Positions 46,567 to 59,100 of a DNA stretch of 64,000 bases are shown piece after piece. A program made the translations under genes and the position numbers. This DNA is from Neurospora intermedia. Lineage: Eukaryota > Ascomycota > Sordariomycetes > Sordariales > Sordariaceae. The notes beneath the pieces are model-generated. The model saw only the letters and a list, made by a program, of their open reading frames with translations. It made no database searches and was not told the origin of the DNA. The DNA lies in the NCBI GenBank assembly GCA_037102815.1, contig BTPP01000001.1:2443001-2507000 (forward strand), written 5' to 3'. Each line of letters starts with the position of its first letter. Position 1 is the first letter of the stretch.

Positions 46567-47584
46567 GACTGCGATCTAGGAGGGTACCGTAGGTTACGCA
46601 CGGAGAGTGCGTCTTGGGTGGTCAAGTAGGTGGGTTATAGGGAGGTTAAAAATTGCATTTGAATAGGTATGTGGAACTAAAACCTTGCGGTATCTCAACT
46701 TGGATATAGGGCGAATGTATGTACAAGTGACAGCCGAAGCCGAAAAGGTGGTGACGACTTCAATTCTGGAAGATCCATCGATGTGTTGTTGTTGTTGTTC
46801 GAAAGCTGGCGGAAGATGCAATACCACTACGTAGAGGAGTACAACCTGGCCAATCGGGGGCTTTCGAAGCGGAGCCAGCCCGTTGGAGATGGCGTTGTTC
46901 TGGGCTTCTCGGGCAGTTAAGACGCGACCCTGTCGACCTACCATTTTAGGCCTGTGCGCTATCAGGTAGCGCTGTCCGTTGATTTGTCAAGTGAAGAAGG
47001 GGACACCCACCACACGGCATCGGCAGGCGAGTCATCTTCGGGGACGGGGACCCGACGGCGAATCTCCGTCACTCGACAGTCAACGGCCATCAACCTCAAA
47101 ATTGCTCTCGCATTCGCGGGGCACCGACAGTGGAAAATAAGATATCAACACTACCTACGGATTTGCCTCCCTTGGCTCCAAAACTCAACTGTACCTACTA
47201 CGGAACATCCACGTGGACACTGGTGTACGATTATTGAACATGAAGGGCTTTCCCACCTGCTTCTGACAAATCTACATTTTCCCACCTCGTCTCTTTTAGC
47301 TCTTTCTCTTGGCATTCCATCTCACCAAAATTTGGCCTTGGACTCTCTCACACCAACTACCTAAAGAGACCTTGAACTCCTATAACCTCATCCACAACTC
47401 ACAAATTATCATTAAGAGCAAACTTTACTGCATGGCTTTTCAGCTCCATTCCGCATACCGAGCTTCTCTTTTCTCTCAGATCTGCTACAAGTCGTCCAGG
47501 TAGCAGCACGGGTGGGCCACATCAACCAACCAAAACACCAAAAGATCTATCCCCAAGTCTTGGCACCACATCGCGTATCGATCG
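46567..47584. promoter_or_regulatory. divergent promoter region, cax4-like and RBR ligase genes
   Basis: 1,018 bp between divergent starts. A GTTGTTGTTGTTG repeat lies at 46785-46798. The CA/CT-rich 47160-47584 part fits the 5' UTR of the plus-strand gene. No gene is supported; the 136-codon frame at 46954-47364 has no domain. Confidence 0.6.
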
Positions 47585-49983
47585 ATGGCCTCTTTCAACT
47601 ACGATGACTCCGACAGCCCCCGCGATACCGAGCTCAGTTCCCTTATAGCGATTTACCCTGAGATCCAGCATCCTCGATCAGACGACCCTTACGCCATCGC
47701 CATCGATATCCCCGTTAACCCCTCCAAGCCAGTTCTCGTCTACTTTCCCGCTGCCGCGGATTCGAACCCGGACCCCAGGGCTCAAGGAAAACTTCAGCAA
47801 AACGGAGCCAGCCACATCAATGGATCTTCGAGCGGAGGTCCTTCGAATGGTACGGATCGTGTGGGGGGAGCAGGCTCGGCTGAAGGCGCCGGCGCTGGAG
47901 CTGGGGCTCTTGATCGTCACGAGGTAGCACACTTGCCTCCTGTTCATCTGGAAATCATCTTCGGGCCCGACTACCCTGCCGAGAAACCGCCGGTCATCAC
48001 TATCTCTGCGGATCCCCCATGGCTTTCGAAGGATACCATCAAGCGACTCGAGGATGATGGACCGCGGCTGTGGGAAGAAATGGGTCGTGATATGGTTGGG
48101 TTCACGTACATCGACCATATCCAGCAGGCAGCCGAGAACGTCTTTGAGCTTGTGGACGAGAAGGGCACCCTGGAGGTTGACCCACAGCATAGGATTGCTA
48201 TTATGGATTATGATATCCGGGCGCGTCGGGCGGCGTTTGAGAAGGAAACGTTCAACTGCATGGTGTGCTTAGGTATGTGCAAATCTGCCACCTTGAGTCA
48301 ACAAAAGGTTTACTAACACGCAATACAGATCCCAAGAAAGGCTCTGTCTGTCACAAGATGATCGATTGTGGGCATGTTTTTTGCGTGGAGTGTCTGCAAG
48401 ACTTCTACAACAACGCCATTAAAGAAGGCGATCTCGCCTCTGTCCGCTGTCTAGCCCCCAACTGCACCAAGGAGCGCGAACAAGTAGCTGCCTCGTCTTC
48501 AGGGAACAAGAAGCGGAAGAAGCCCAAGACGTACATCAGCCCGAGCGAACTTCTACAAATCCCGCTTGACCCCGAGACCGTGAAGCGCTACGTCACTCTC
48601 AAGTACAAAACCGAGCTTGAGTCCGACAAAAACACGATCTACTGTCCGCGCCAATGGTGTAACGGAGCCGCCCGGTCCAAGAAGCACAAGAAGCCGCAAG
48701 GGCTAGAGCTGAACGACCACGATGAGGACGAGGAAGAAGAGGAGGAAACCAGCGGTGTCTCTAAGCCCTACAACGCGACCGACCTCTTGGCCATCTGCGA
48801 AGACTGCAACTTTGCCTTCTGCTCCCGCTGCCATCAGTCCTGGCATGGCGAGTTTGTCCGGTGCCAGGCACCCCGAAAGAACGAGGAGCTCACAGCCGAG
48901 GAAATCGCTTCACTCGAATACATGAAGTTGCACACCACCCCCTGCCCGACATGTGCGGCACCTGCCCAGAAGACGCACGGCTGCAACCACATGATCTGCT
49001 ACCGGTGCCAGACGCACTTCTGCTACCTCTGCTCAGCATGGCTAGATCCAGGTAATCCCTATCAACACTTCAACGAGATGCCCGGCGGCAGGATTACCGG
49101 GTGTTATCAGCGCTTGTGGGAGCTGGAACAAGGTGACGGCGATGATGTCGGCTTAGGGTTCGAAGGGGGTGCCGGTGCTGCTCCCCCAGGTGCTGGGCGT
49201 GCTGGTCCTGCAGCAGCTGCAGCAGCAGCAGCAGCAGCCGACGCACCCGAAGCGCCTCCAGGGTTTGAGGGCCTACCGGAGCAACGGCTTATGGAGCTGC
49301 TGATGGCGGATTTCGGGGAGAGCGATGATGAGGAGGACGATCTTGGGGGCCCGCCTCCCTTTGGTGATAGAGAGCTTGATAGGCAACTTGCCCAACGTAT
49401 CGAAGCGGAAGCGCAGAACGGTGCAGGAAGAGGTGTCGGTGAAGTCGCGATTGCCCGCGAAGGACCGCTCGTCCTAAGGATAGACGGAGGTGGAGGTCGC
49501 AATCAGCCGGTAGCAGGTCGTGGCCGTGGAGGTGGTGCTGCTGGCGGTGCTGCTGCTGCCGCCCCCAACGGTCCTGCCGCAGGTGGTGGACGTGGAGGAC
49601 GAGGACGGGGCGACAATGCCCGGGGAGGACAAGGGGCAGGGGGAGCAAATAATCGGGGACAACATCAGAATCGAGGAGGCGCCCCGAACAACCGGCACAA
49701 CAACCGTAACAACCACCCGAACCACAACGGCGTCGGCGCCGGTGCGGCCAGAGGAGGACGAAATGGTGGTGGTGTAGGAGGTGCAGTCAGGGGTAATGTG
49801 GGAGGTAGGGCAAGGCCCAATCCTAACGGTCCCAGAATGGACTTTGATAATCCCGATAACGTACAGGTCAACGTACCTGACGGGATACGACTCGATCCGC
49901 AACAGGAGGCGTGGATTAGGCAGTTTGTGCACCTGGCGCTGGAAGATCAGGAGGACCTGCTTTTCGACGATGATGACTGGTAG
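47585..49983 (+). CDS. RWD-RBR E3 ubiquitin ligase (ITT1/RNF14-like)
   Basis: Two exons (47585-48272 and 48329-49983) encode 780 residues; the 56-nt intron falls inside RING1 after CMVCL. An RWD domain occupies about 10-205, with a Gly/Ala/Ser-rich insert at about 72-108. RING1 follows at about 225-275 (CMVCL...CGHVFCVEC), then IBR at about 320-408 (CEDCNFAFCSRCHQSWH), with an acidic insert DEDEEEEEE in the middle. RING2 is at about 434-466. The catalytic cysteine that carries ubiquitin should be Cys448 in THGCNHMICYRC. RWD-RBR proteins of this type include yeast Itt1, linked to translation termination, and RNF14. The C-terminal 200 residues are Gly/Arg/Asn-rich with RGG-like repeats, suggesting RNA contact, and end in an acidic tail. 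Substrates are unknown. Confidence 0.92.
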
Positions 49984-51774
49984 GTATTCAGTCACCGTCA
50001 TTCGGCGGCCGAAAAGAAATATTCGTACGAGGTTCATGATTAGCATCAACTACAGTTTGTACAGTGGAGTTGAACATAGTTAGTTGTGTTTCGTTGGCTT
50101 TCATCAGCGGCATATGGGTACAACGGAAAATGATAGAAGATGGATTAGCTACCCATTCTTTGTATATACCCTGACCCCAACAGGAGTTTATGAGAAATCA
50201 AAATGAAAAGCGCACATATATAGTAACATTACCAAATCCATCGTCACCATCAGATGTATAGGCTTTTTTACTTGGACTTCGTTTCAATACCTGTGTGACC
50301 GAAACTCATCAGCCGTGTGTACACAATTCTTTCGAGAAGAGAGACGCCTCCCTCTTCAATACCCCCATTCTATTTACGTACACCTACCGTTCCAACGCCT
50401 TCTCATCTTTCCGTTTTTCCTCCACAAAACCTCACTCGCTGTATATTTCCCGAACCGAAGCTGGAAAAAGTCGGGTCGTGTTACTTGACTATTTATATTT
50501 CACGACCTTGTGTCCTTGCACACCCTTCTTTTTTTTTTTTTTTTCCACCAATCTCATCTCTAAGTACGGTCCTTGTGGGTGTGAGACATCTACACCTCTA
50601 CGTTTAATGTGCCCATACTGTTGGCCTTATTGTAGGAGTTGGTCTACAAGATTCTCATGGTAATTGTTACAGTCAGCTTTTGTCAGTAGGTAAGTACCTT
50701 ACCTCTAGGAACATCAGCGTGCCGCTGCTATTCGACTTGGGCGGAGAGGATAGGATAACCACCTGCCACACAAGCAGTCCAAGTCTGAAGACAGACAATA
50801 GATAATATTCCGAACTGTGAAAGCAATCTACCAGCTCAAGTGAGCAAATCGTCATGCTTGCTGTCATATTTGTGTTTCCTCCTCTCTTTCTTTTTTCCGG
50901 TAATGCAAGTGGCAGACGTGATGACTACCTTTTTCAACCAGAATAATACATGTCTGTGAAACTGTTAAACTCCAGCTGTTGTTCATTTGTAGTATTGGTG
51001 ATTTTGACTGCCGCGGATACCTCAATAATAAGTATTCCTATTTTCCTGGTACTATCGTCTTTCGTCCATTTCCCAACCTTTTTAAATGGACGACCATGAA
51101 CGTGCCCATCTATCTTTATATAGTCTGATCTCTAACACAACAATGAAAAACATGTCGTTCACTGGTTGAAAAAAGAGGCAGGTAAATGGAAAAAATGTAG
51201 AAATTGAAAACACCTAAAAAAAACACCATTGAAGTCCACTACCAACATCAACATTCCACACGAGGGCGAGCGCGACCAACGCCAAGGCGACACTGTGATT
51301 CTAGTTTGATTTGAATGGCTTCCCAGCCGCCATCCTTTCTGCACGATAGTTTGGTTCAAAACCCATGGCTAAACATCGGGTTCTATACATAGCACATCTG
51401 TGTGTCGTCAAACTTGTGTGTCCGGCTGTATGACTAATCTGCTTTTTTTCTGTCTACACTATCTTGAATGGGAGCTACGTACCATGTCTGCCGTTAGTAT
51501 CAATCAATCTTCTTCCCCGTCTCTTCCATGCATCTAGTGTACATATGAGTATATGAACTTTTACCATTCCCACCCCCTTGTCTTCTTCCCTTTCCCTTGC
51601 CCCCCCCCCTTCGAGTCGCAGGCTAAGGGAAAAAAAAAAGAGCAGTGTGATAGACGTACATACATAAAGAAGCACACATAATACCTATCAATGGCATACA
51701 TACACATGAACTGACATGACATTAACATTACTACACATGCCATCACGCAGGAGAAAAGTCCGGAAGCGAGGCGC

Positions 51775-51809
51775 GAGGCGAGGTGAGGTGAGGTGAGGCG
51801 AGGCGAGGC
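51775..51809 (+). repeat. GAGGY pentanucleotide tandem repeat
   Basis: Seven consecutive pentamers, in order GAGGC, GAGGT three times, then GAGGC three times as read from 51775 (one boundary unit uncertain). It is non-coding and lies in the 14-kb gene-free arm. Confidence 0.75.
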
Positions 51810-52104
51810 ATACCCCAACGAAAGGGTACCGGTAAGTGGAAGAGAAAGGGAAGTTACGCTTGCTTTTTTTCAATTTCGGGATTTAGATGGTGGGTAAGTA
51901 CGAATAAGCAAATGGCCTTGCGAGGAAGAAGGCGGGGGGTGAAGAGGGAGCAGTGAGAGGTAAGCGCGGCGTGGGTAGATATTGGTTCGTTGTGATTTTT
52001 TACATGGAGTGTTACCAGATGTACAGACAGCTACAGGACTTCTTACATACATACTTTAAGATAGAAGTGTAAGATATCTCTTTCTAGTCACTTCCTTTCT
52101 TCCC

Positions 52105-52145
52105 TTTTTTTTTTTTTCTTTTTTTTTTTTTCTCTTTTTTTTCTT
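52105..52145 (+). repeat. polypyrimidine tract
   Basis: About 40 bases of nearly pure T with a few C, on the plus strand and without ORF context. Its length may vary between isolates or be imprecise in the assembly. Confidence 0.75.
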
Positions 52146-53132
52146 TGCTTGATCATGTACGTACGTTGAAACCGTTTCTGTAATCATCTTGGTGGTTGTA
52201 GTTGTCGTGGCCGCCTCCCTGCCTGGTGGTATTACCTACCTACCGGCTTACCTCTCTGAGTCTGGACGGACTTTCTTGCTCCCGGTCTTCTTTATGTACA
52301 CCAGCAACTAAATAGAATATGAACTAGGTAGCAGTCACCTAGCCGAGACCCTCGCCAAGAGAGGAGATACTTCTAAGAAAGGCAGGAGCTTATAACTACC
52401 GCGATGAACGCCTCGCTGTGACCTCTATCGGCAACTTACTTCCACTTTCGTGTTCAACAATCCGCGTTGGTAGTGGTAGTAATAATTGTTAATCCCATAT
52501 CATTTCCGAGGAGGGACAACCACTTGAGTCGAGGCCTTAGGTAGTCTAGGTAGTCAACCGTGCCCCGTTCACGTTGTAACTCAAACTGACTGACAGTCGC
52601 TTTGTCTTGCAAGAACGACACAACTGTTGCCGTGACAGTGCCGTAGAGATGGATCATGACATGACACACGTATGTACATACCGTCTCATCCCGTCCGAAT
52701 TGCACGCTGTTGCACCCAGCCAGTGTATGATCGCGGGTGCGGATGGATAACCTGCCAATTCGCAACGCTGCGGCTTGCGGGCTGTTCCCATCCATCGTAA
52801 CGAAGAGGGAACAGGTAACAACCCTAGCAATGCTTGCTGCCATGTTTTGCTCTGCCATTAGTCCCTTAGCTAGGTATGCTTCGTTCCATGGTTGAACGGG
52901 CTGGCTGACTGGCTGACTGTCGTAACTGTGACAGAAGTCGAGGGGATGGTAGTAGAGGCGAGGAAGAGCAAGGAGACGCGGAGTGTCCTGATTGTGCGTG
53001 TGACATCCCCATATCCACTCACGAGTCATACTCCTTCTCAGACTCGCCTCGCAGCCAGAAACGATGGGTGATGTTTGGTGTATTGCAACCACCCTCCTTC
53101 TCCTCTCAGCCTCCCCCCCTTTCGCCATGTCT

Positions 53133-53150
53133 CCATCCATCCATCCATCC
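53133..53150 (+). repeat. CCAT tetranucleotide repeat
   Basis: Four and a half consecutive CCAT units in the gene-free right arm. Related imperfect CATC/CACC units continue to about 53190. Confidence 0.7.
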
Positions 53151-56100
53151 ACCCATAGTCCCCATACAACCATCCATCACCACCCACCATCCGATCCGAC
53201 CCCTCTCCCACCCAAAGCCGTTGCCCATCCTTGCCTTTCCTGTCATGCCGCCTGCAGTCGTAGAGGTTCCCCGAGTCCTCGTTGGAGTCCGTGTGCGTAC
53301 ATACTACCCTCTCTTGTTCTTGTTTTGGTTCCTGTAACCATCCTCATGCATTTTCCTCCGGTACATAGCAAGGGACGCTTGTGCGGTACAAGCGAGCTGG
53401 TCTCTTGGGTCTCGATCCATCACTAGCCAGGTTAAAAAGGAACCTTGAGAGAGAGAAAGGGGAAATGATCATGCCGATACAAGCCAGACCAAAAGCAGGA
53501 ACGGTGACGCCCTCCCCCCACACAAAACCCAGTTTCTACCTAGTTTCCCTGTCTGTCTGTCTTTCTTTTTTTGGAGTTCCCACCGTGACATCCAGGTTGC
53601 TCGGACGATTCACGCTTCAACCCCCCACTGAGCTAGCATCTCGTCACAAAGGCTTGATGCGACAAGAAGGGGGCTTGTCACCGGCAGAACAACCCCTGAC
53701 AAGACCGGTTCCGTTTGATTCTCGGCGATGGTGGTTACATCAATAGTGTGTACCCATCAAGCTTCTGGAGATGAGAAGTGTCAAGGGCAGTTGTGTCGAC
53801 AGACCGCCCGAAAGAACTGGGGCCGGTGTGCTTGTGTGTGTTCTCGGTCTTTGAACACGCCTGCCTAATGTGTCCATCTCGAATCTTACTCTTGCCCCGC
53901 TGCGCATAAGGATATCTCATCGCACACCGTTGTTGTGAGGCCATTCCATACATACCGGCTTTCCGAGAGCCTTGTCCAAAGGAGAAAGGGAGAAGGGGGG
54001 GGGGGGGGGGTCCGCCCCGTCGAGGGTGTCATTCCGTTTCAAGCAAAAGGGAAAATCAGAATGGAGAGAATGGTAGGGTGGCATCCAAATGGATACTATG
54101 GTTTGAAAGGTCAGCCAGAAGGGATGACCGTGCTTGGCTCTTCAACGCTGACAGACGCCAGGGGCTGTTACCGTGTAAAATCGTCGCATTTCGGTAGCTG
54201 CTTTCCGCAAGCGCAATTCGAGAACCCAAAGGATGGCCCCGGAACCCTGCTGCTAGCGGGGATGGGACGATCAGAAAACGGTCGCAACTTCACCGCTAAC
54301 GCTAGTGTGTCTCCGTACCCATCACGCTATAGCCCAGTATAAGCCCCTAAAACCCCTTCATACTCGGCAGCTGAAGACTTTTGCCGAGAATGAAAAAGAC
54401 CAAAGACAACGGACAGAGTACACAGAACTCTCTAGAACTCGGCTGAGAAGCGGCAAGCAGTTAAACGTGAGCCATGCTGGGCTCAGGAATGAAACAGGAT
54501 CAAAGTGACTGAAGCTAAGCCGGGTGGTCATGGAGCTGCTAGTCGCTCCCTATCATGAAGTTGACCAAAGCTTTTGGTCCGAGATCCGAGAGTTGAAACT
54601 TCGCGCGGAAACGGTGAAACAGCTTGGCTAGACATAACAGAACTATTGGGTCGACGGACGGAGTTGGACCGTACGCACGGTGATTGATATGCACGTGAAA
54701 TGACTACTCTCCACCCAAAGCCAGTCAGGCGATGACCAGAGAAAGAGTACACACAGGCTCAGCCTAGAACGGTAGTAGCGGTTCAGTGTACACTATACTG
54801 GTATGTTTTTGGGAAACTCCTGCCGATGTCGTGACAGGAACACCAGCATGCCGACAGCCCGCAGAACACAGTATGTAGGTTTTGCAGCAACCTGTCACAG
54901 CAGGGACAAGGGCTCGACTATGGTCGTAGTTAAGGCCTTGGCTGCTGGTTTGGGGGAGCTGGGGAAAGGGAAATGAGAAGCGGAGAGGTTAGGATATTGG
55001 ACCGGAGAGCCAGCCACAAAGCCACTTGCCAGTGTAGAGAAAGCAGAGGGCGGACGTTGGTTGGAAGCCAGGAGGCAGCGTAGCACTTGCACCCGTCCTT
55101 GACAGTTGAGAATGTCAAGATCGATGATCCCACGTTGTTGTAGATCTGAAAGGTAGTAGTTATCCCCGGCACTGGCCAGTACGACATGGAAGTGTAGCAA
55201 CTGCAAGAGCCCAACGCCGGCGATGGGACAGAAAGGTCGAGTCCTTATCCTCGCTTTGACACCCTGTAAACTCGAACCTGTTGAATGTCAGACCGGAGTA
55301 GAGCCATTGAACCAAGAAGCGAATGAATGCTTGAAGAATCAAGAAGTGGGTACGGTTGACATGAGCCATTGCCTATGCGTTGAAGCTCCGTCGTTGTCGT
55401 TTGTCAATGATTTCGGGTCCCGTGTCGTTACACTTTCAGATGACATTTCCGAATTCCCAGGCAGTACAATGTTGGGCTCGAGAAAACACTCAAGGCAGCA
55501 AGGGCAGTTCGTCGTCTGTCCTCAGCTCACTTTTGAGTGGGTCAATGACCCATCCGAAAGGGCTAGGCGCCGGAACAACGGCAACAGAGACGACAACGAC
55601 ACATCATGCACTTGTATCCTACTTTGCAGTATGTATTTGCTGCTATCTCAACCCTTGAAGTTCACTTGGTCTGCTAGGGAGCTTACCTGTCGATGAAAGG
55701 AGCCATTGGCTGAGTGAAGCTCAGATGTGGTTTTCTCCATACTTGGCCTCTGCTGGTGGCCGATGCCAATGGAGTGTCCTTATGGACCGAAAACCTGAAG
55801 AACGAAATCAGTCAAAAGCGGAAGGTGAGTCGAGGATCGGAGGGCGCCACACCTTGTTCTGTTCTCTTCGCACTTTCATTGGCTGGTAAAAGTATCGCGT
55901 CGCTGAATCGGCCCTTCCAGGCTAAAGTCGGGTGGCTTTGGAGTCAACTCCATGTAATTTCGGGACCCATCTTATACGGGCTGCGGGCGCCGGAGAGGCC
56001 CCAGATTCGCTGGGATGAGGTGGCGTCCCGCAATGGAAGAGAGCACCAACATTGTATGTAGTCGTACATAGGTCTACACTGTTCGATGTCTTGAGTGACA

Positions 56101-59100
56101 GAAAGCTCACCTAGCCATGCTTGGTTTGCTGAGCTAAATAGCTCTATTGAATGCTGCTGTTGTAATTGTCCAATTCAACAGAAACAGCTGAGCACGTGGA
56201 AGCCTGACGACGGATTTCAGACAATGTCTCAGCAAGCGAGCGCAGCGCCGCCGAAAATCGGTTCGTCTTCCAATCAGTTGTCTTGTTTGAGCGTCAAGTT
56301 TTGATGCAGAAGATTGTTTTGGGGGGCCAAGAGCGAAAAACAAGAAGCTTTGCGTGGGCCATGATGTGCAGTACATACATGTACTCGAAGCTGGCTGCTG
56401 TCGAGGTGGCCATTGCACTGCCAAACAGCGATTTGGAATCAGCCCAGCAGGGCACTATACAGTGACAGCTTGGAATGTTCTTTCCGCTTTCCAGAACTCT
56501 TTGCCTTGTGCCAAGGAGAAACATCACTGCATGGTATTGAAACCGAGGGCTACAAAGTCGACATGATCCAACGTCTTTCAACCCACAACCTGGCAATGTC
56601 ATGTCTGGCCGCGGACATGCGTCTTTTTCATGTGAGTAATCATGTGTGTGACAACACCAATAATGTCTGTGTGGGCGCCTGCAATGCTGAATTTGGGAAA
56701 GGGTCGTTGTATTACCCGTGATTGCTGTGGTAAAATGTTGTGGAGGGGCGGGAGAGCACAACTCTAGAGCACGTCTAGCTTGGGCGGCAGATGGCTCCCT
56801 GGCTCCTAGATTTGCAGATGTGGTTATCGACGCCTAGCGTTCCAGTCTCCTTTGATACTTCTCCGGACCTTGCCTGTCTGAGCCCATCGTACGTGCCCTA
56901 AGCAGGTATGTAGTCGTAGGATGAGATATGTGGTATGTAGGAATATGACCTCTACAAAAACCTCTCAGTCTGCTATTTCCGAGGTTGGGCCTTGAAGGGG
57001 GGGTAGATGTACCAACATATGCCTGCTGATATCATAAGCCCAATTTTGCTGTTTTGGTGATTTGCAAACCTCCTGCGAGGGCCACCGGTATGAACTGTTG
57101 TGAAAGACTTGCGTATAGGTCAAGCCCAACATTGCCTGTACTGAATTCGGGAACTGTACTTCTTTCTCGAGCCAAAGGTTATGGAACTATGTAATGGGAC
57201 CTTCCGTTGAAGAAACCCAGAGCTAGATCTGACGAATCACAGTTTGAACAGTATTTTGCAGGTGAACGAAGAAGTCCAAATACATAGGGGGATAAAATAC
57301 CGGGGTACAAGAAATCTTGCGACCCCTCTCAGGGTCATGCCGTCAGATTATCGTGCTGCATCCAAAGATAAAGAGGGTCGTTGCGCTTTGGCACATTCTA
57401 ACCCCCTGGCGATGAACGACGAGGTAGCGGAAAATAGCGGCAGGAAAGACTTTTCGATTGAGCCGTGGTTCCACGGTGGATACAGCGATCATCATCTGAA
57501 TGGAGCCTTTTGCTCGGAGAGGGCTGCTGAAATGGGTCTAGGCCAATTGATCCTTGCCGAGAGGTTTGCAGTAAACCATCTCCCAACCGCAAGACTCTTG
57601 GATGATGGCAGTGACTGGCATTCGATGGGTTTTGCGACGTGATGTTTTCTTAGAATATCCCTCGGCCCAACAGAAAAAGGCAGTCTGAAAGGGGTCGATG
57701 TTCTATATGGCTTGTTTCAAGGTATCGGTGTTTGTTAGACCGAGTAATGTTCGCGGCTGAAATTGGATTAGGACCAGATAAGGTGTCAATCGTCTCAATC
57801 TCGCACTTGGTGGTGATGTACGGTAAGCACACTGTATACAGCACGACGGAAGAAAAAGCGTGGCTCCTCGTTGGTTTCCTGAAAGTGGATCCCGGGGAGC
57901 TTCTTGCTGGGAAGAGGATTTTCGTCTGCCCTCCTTGGACCGTTTAAACTGTCTCCATCTTCCGGAGCCCTTCGTCCATCCAGCAGGCAGCAAAGGGTAT
58001 CAATACAAGAACATCGACTTTTTGGTGGGCCAATGTTTCGGCACCCCACACGGAGCCAAGAGAGGGGGTCCGGTGTCAGTGTTATACATAGTAAACCACT
58101 GATGATGCGAGAACGCAATACCTCGACAAATTACACCGAGCAAGTCTATGAGCAGGGCGTGGCATCCTATGGTGTACATAGATATCTCCGTACGTCTCCT
58201 CCACAGCGTGGCCTTGGAGTAACAGTAGCACGATCTTTGCCGAGGAATGTATCCCATGGACGCGGTCTGTGACATCGCTGTCGGGTGACAAAAATCGTCT
58301 GAGGGACGAAGTAGCTCCACGTGAATGTGGTGAGCATTGCATTTTGGATGGTGACTCCAAACGATACTCTCACACTCTGTGGCTGCTGCAGTGCGTACGG
58401 CGTGCATCGCGCGGAGAACGTGTGAGAGCGAACTTGGAACGCACAGGGGTTGTCGTTTGGTTCTAACCATATTATGGCACATATAGGCATTATTCCGGTT
58501 GTGTTAAGATAAAGAGCAATGACGATAATCTCGGTCTACAGTTTGGGTGGAAGGTTGTTCAACTTTGACCTCTATTCACCGGCAAAGTAGTTCGAGTGAC
58601 CAAATAATCTGTCGAACAATTCAAAAAAAAAAAATGTCAAGGACAGCATATTAGCGGCATGTCGGAAGCGTAAGTGAGTTTGCCATGCTTATGCCAATTA
58701 GCACCGCGTAATCTGGTCAGATAGATGTATGTGGGTGATGTGGTGGTGGTGGCTTGCCTCTGGGTGCCGTTGCTGCGAACGCTGGCCCGATTCAAGTTTC
58801 GTCCGGAGTTAAAGTGTGTAGAGCATCTCCCAAGAAAAGAGACACCTACAGTACATATGTCATGTAATGGACTCATGCTGAAAAAGCAAGCGAGGCCATT
58901 AGCTCGAGTTCATCTGTGTTCGATAATATCAACGCCGGGTTGGGTAGCGAAGTGTATACTAAGAAGACATTAGAGACCTAGTCATCAGTCAACATTCACT
59001 CTCTCAATGTTCAACCCGAAAACCCTGTCTGTCGACTGTGATTCGATGGCGTATGGCGATTCGGATCAGTTACCTTTGTGTTTACTAGGAATTTTGCAGA

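Noticed and set aside
52105-52145. T-rich tract considered as a replication origin or promoter element
   Set aside because: Long T-tracts are common in fungal intergenic DNA and no additional origin or promoter feature accompanies it.
52454-53173. 239-codon minus-strand frame in the right arm
   Set aside because: No recognisable domain, and overlapped by plus-strand frames in the same DNA. Coding use cannot be supported.
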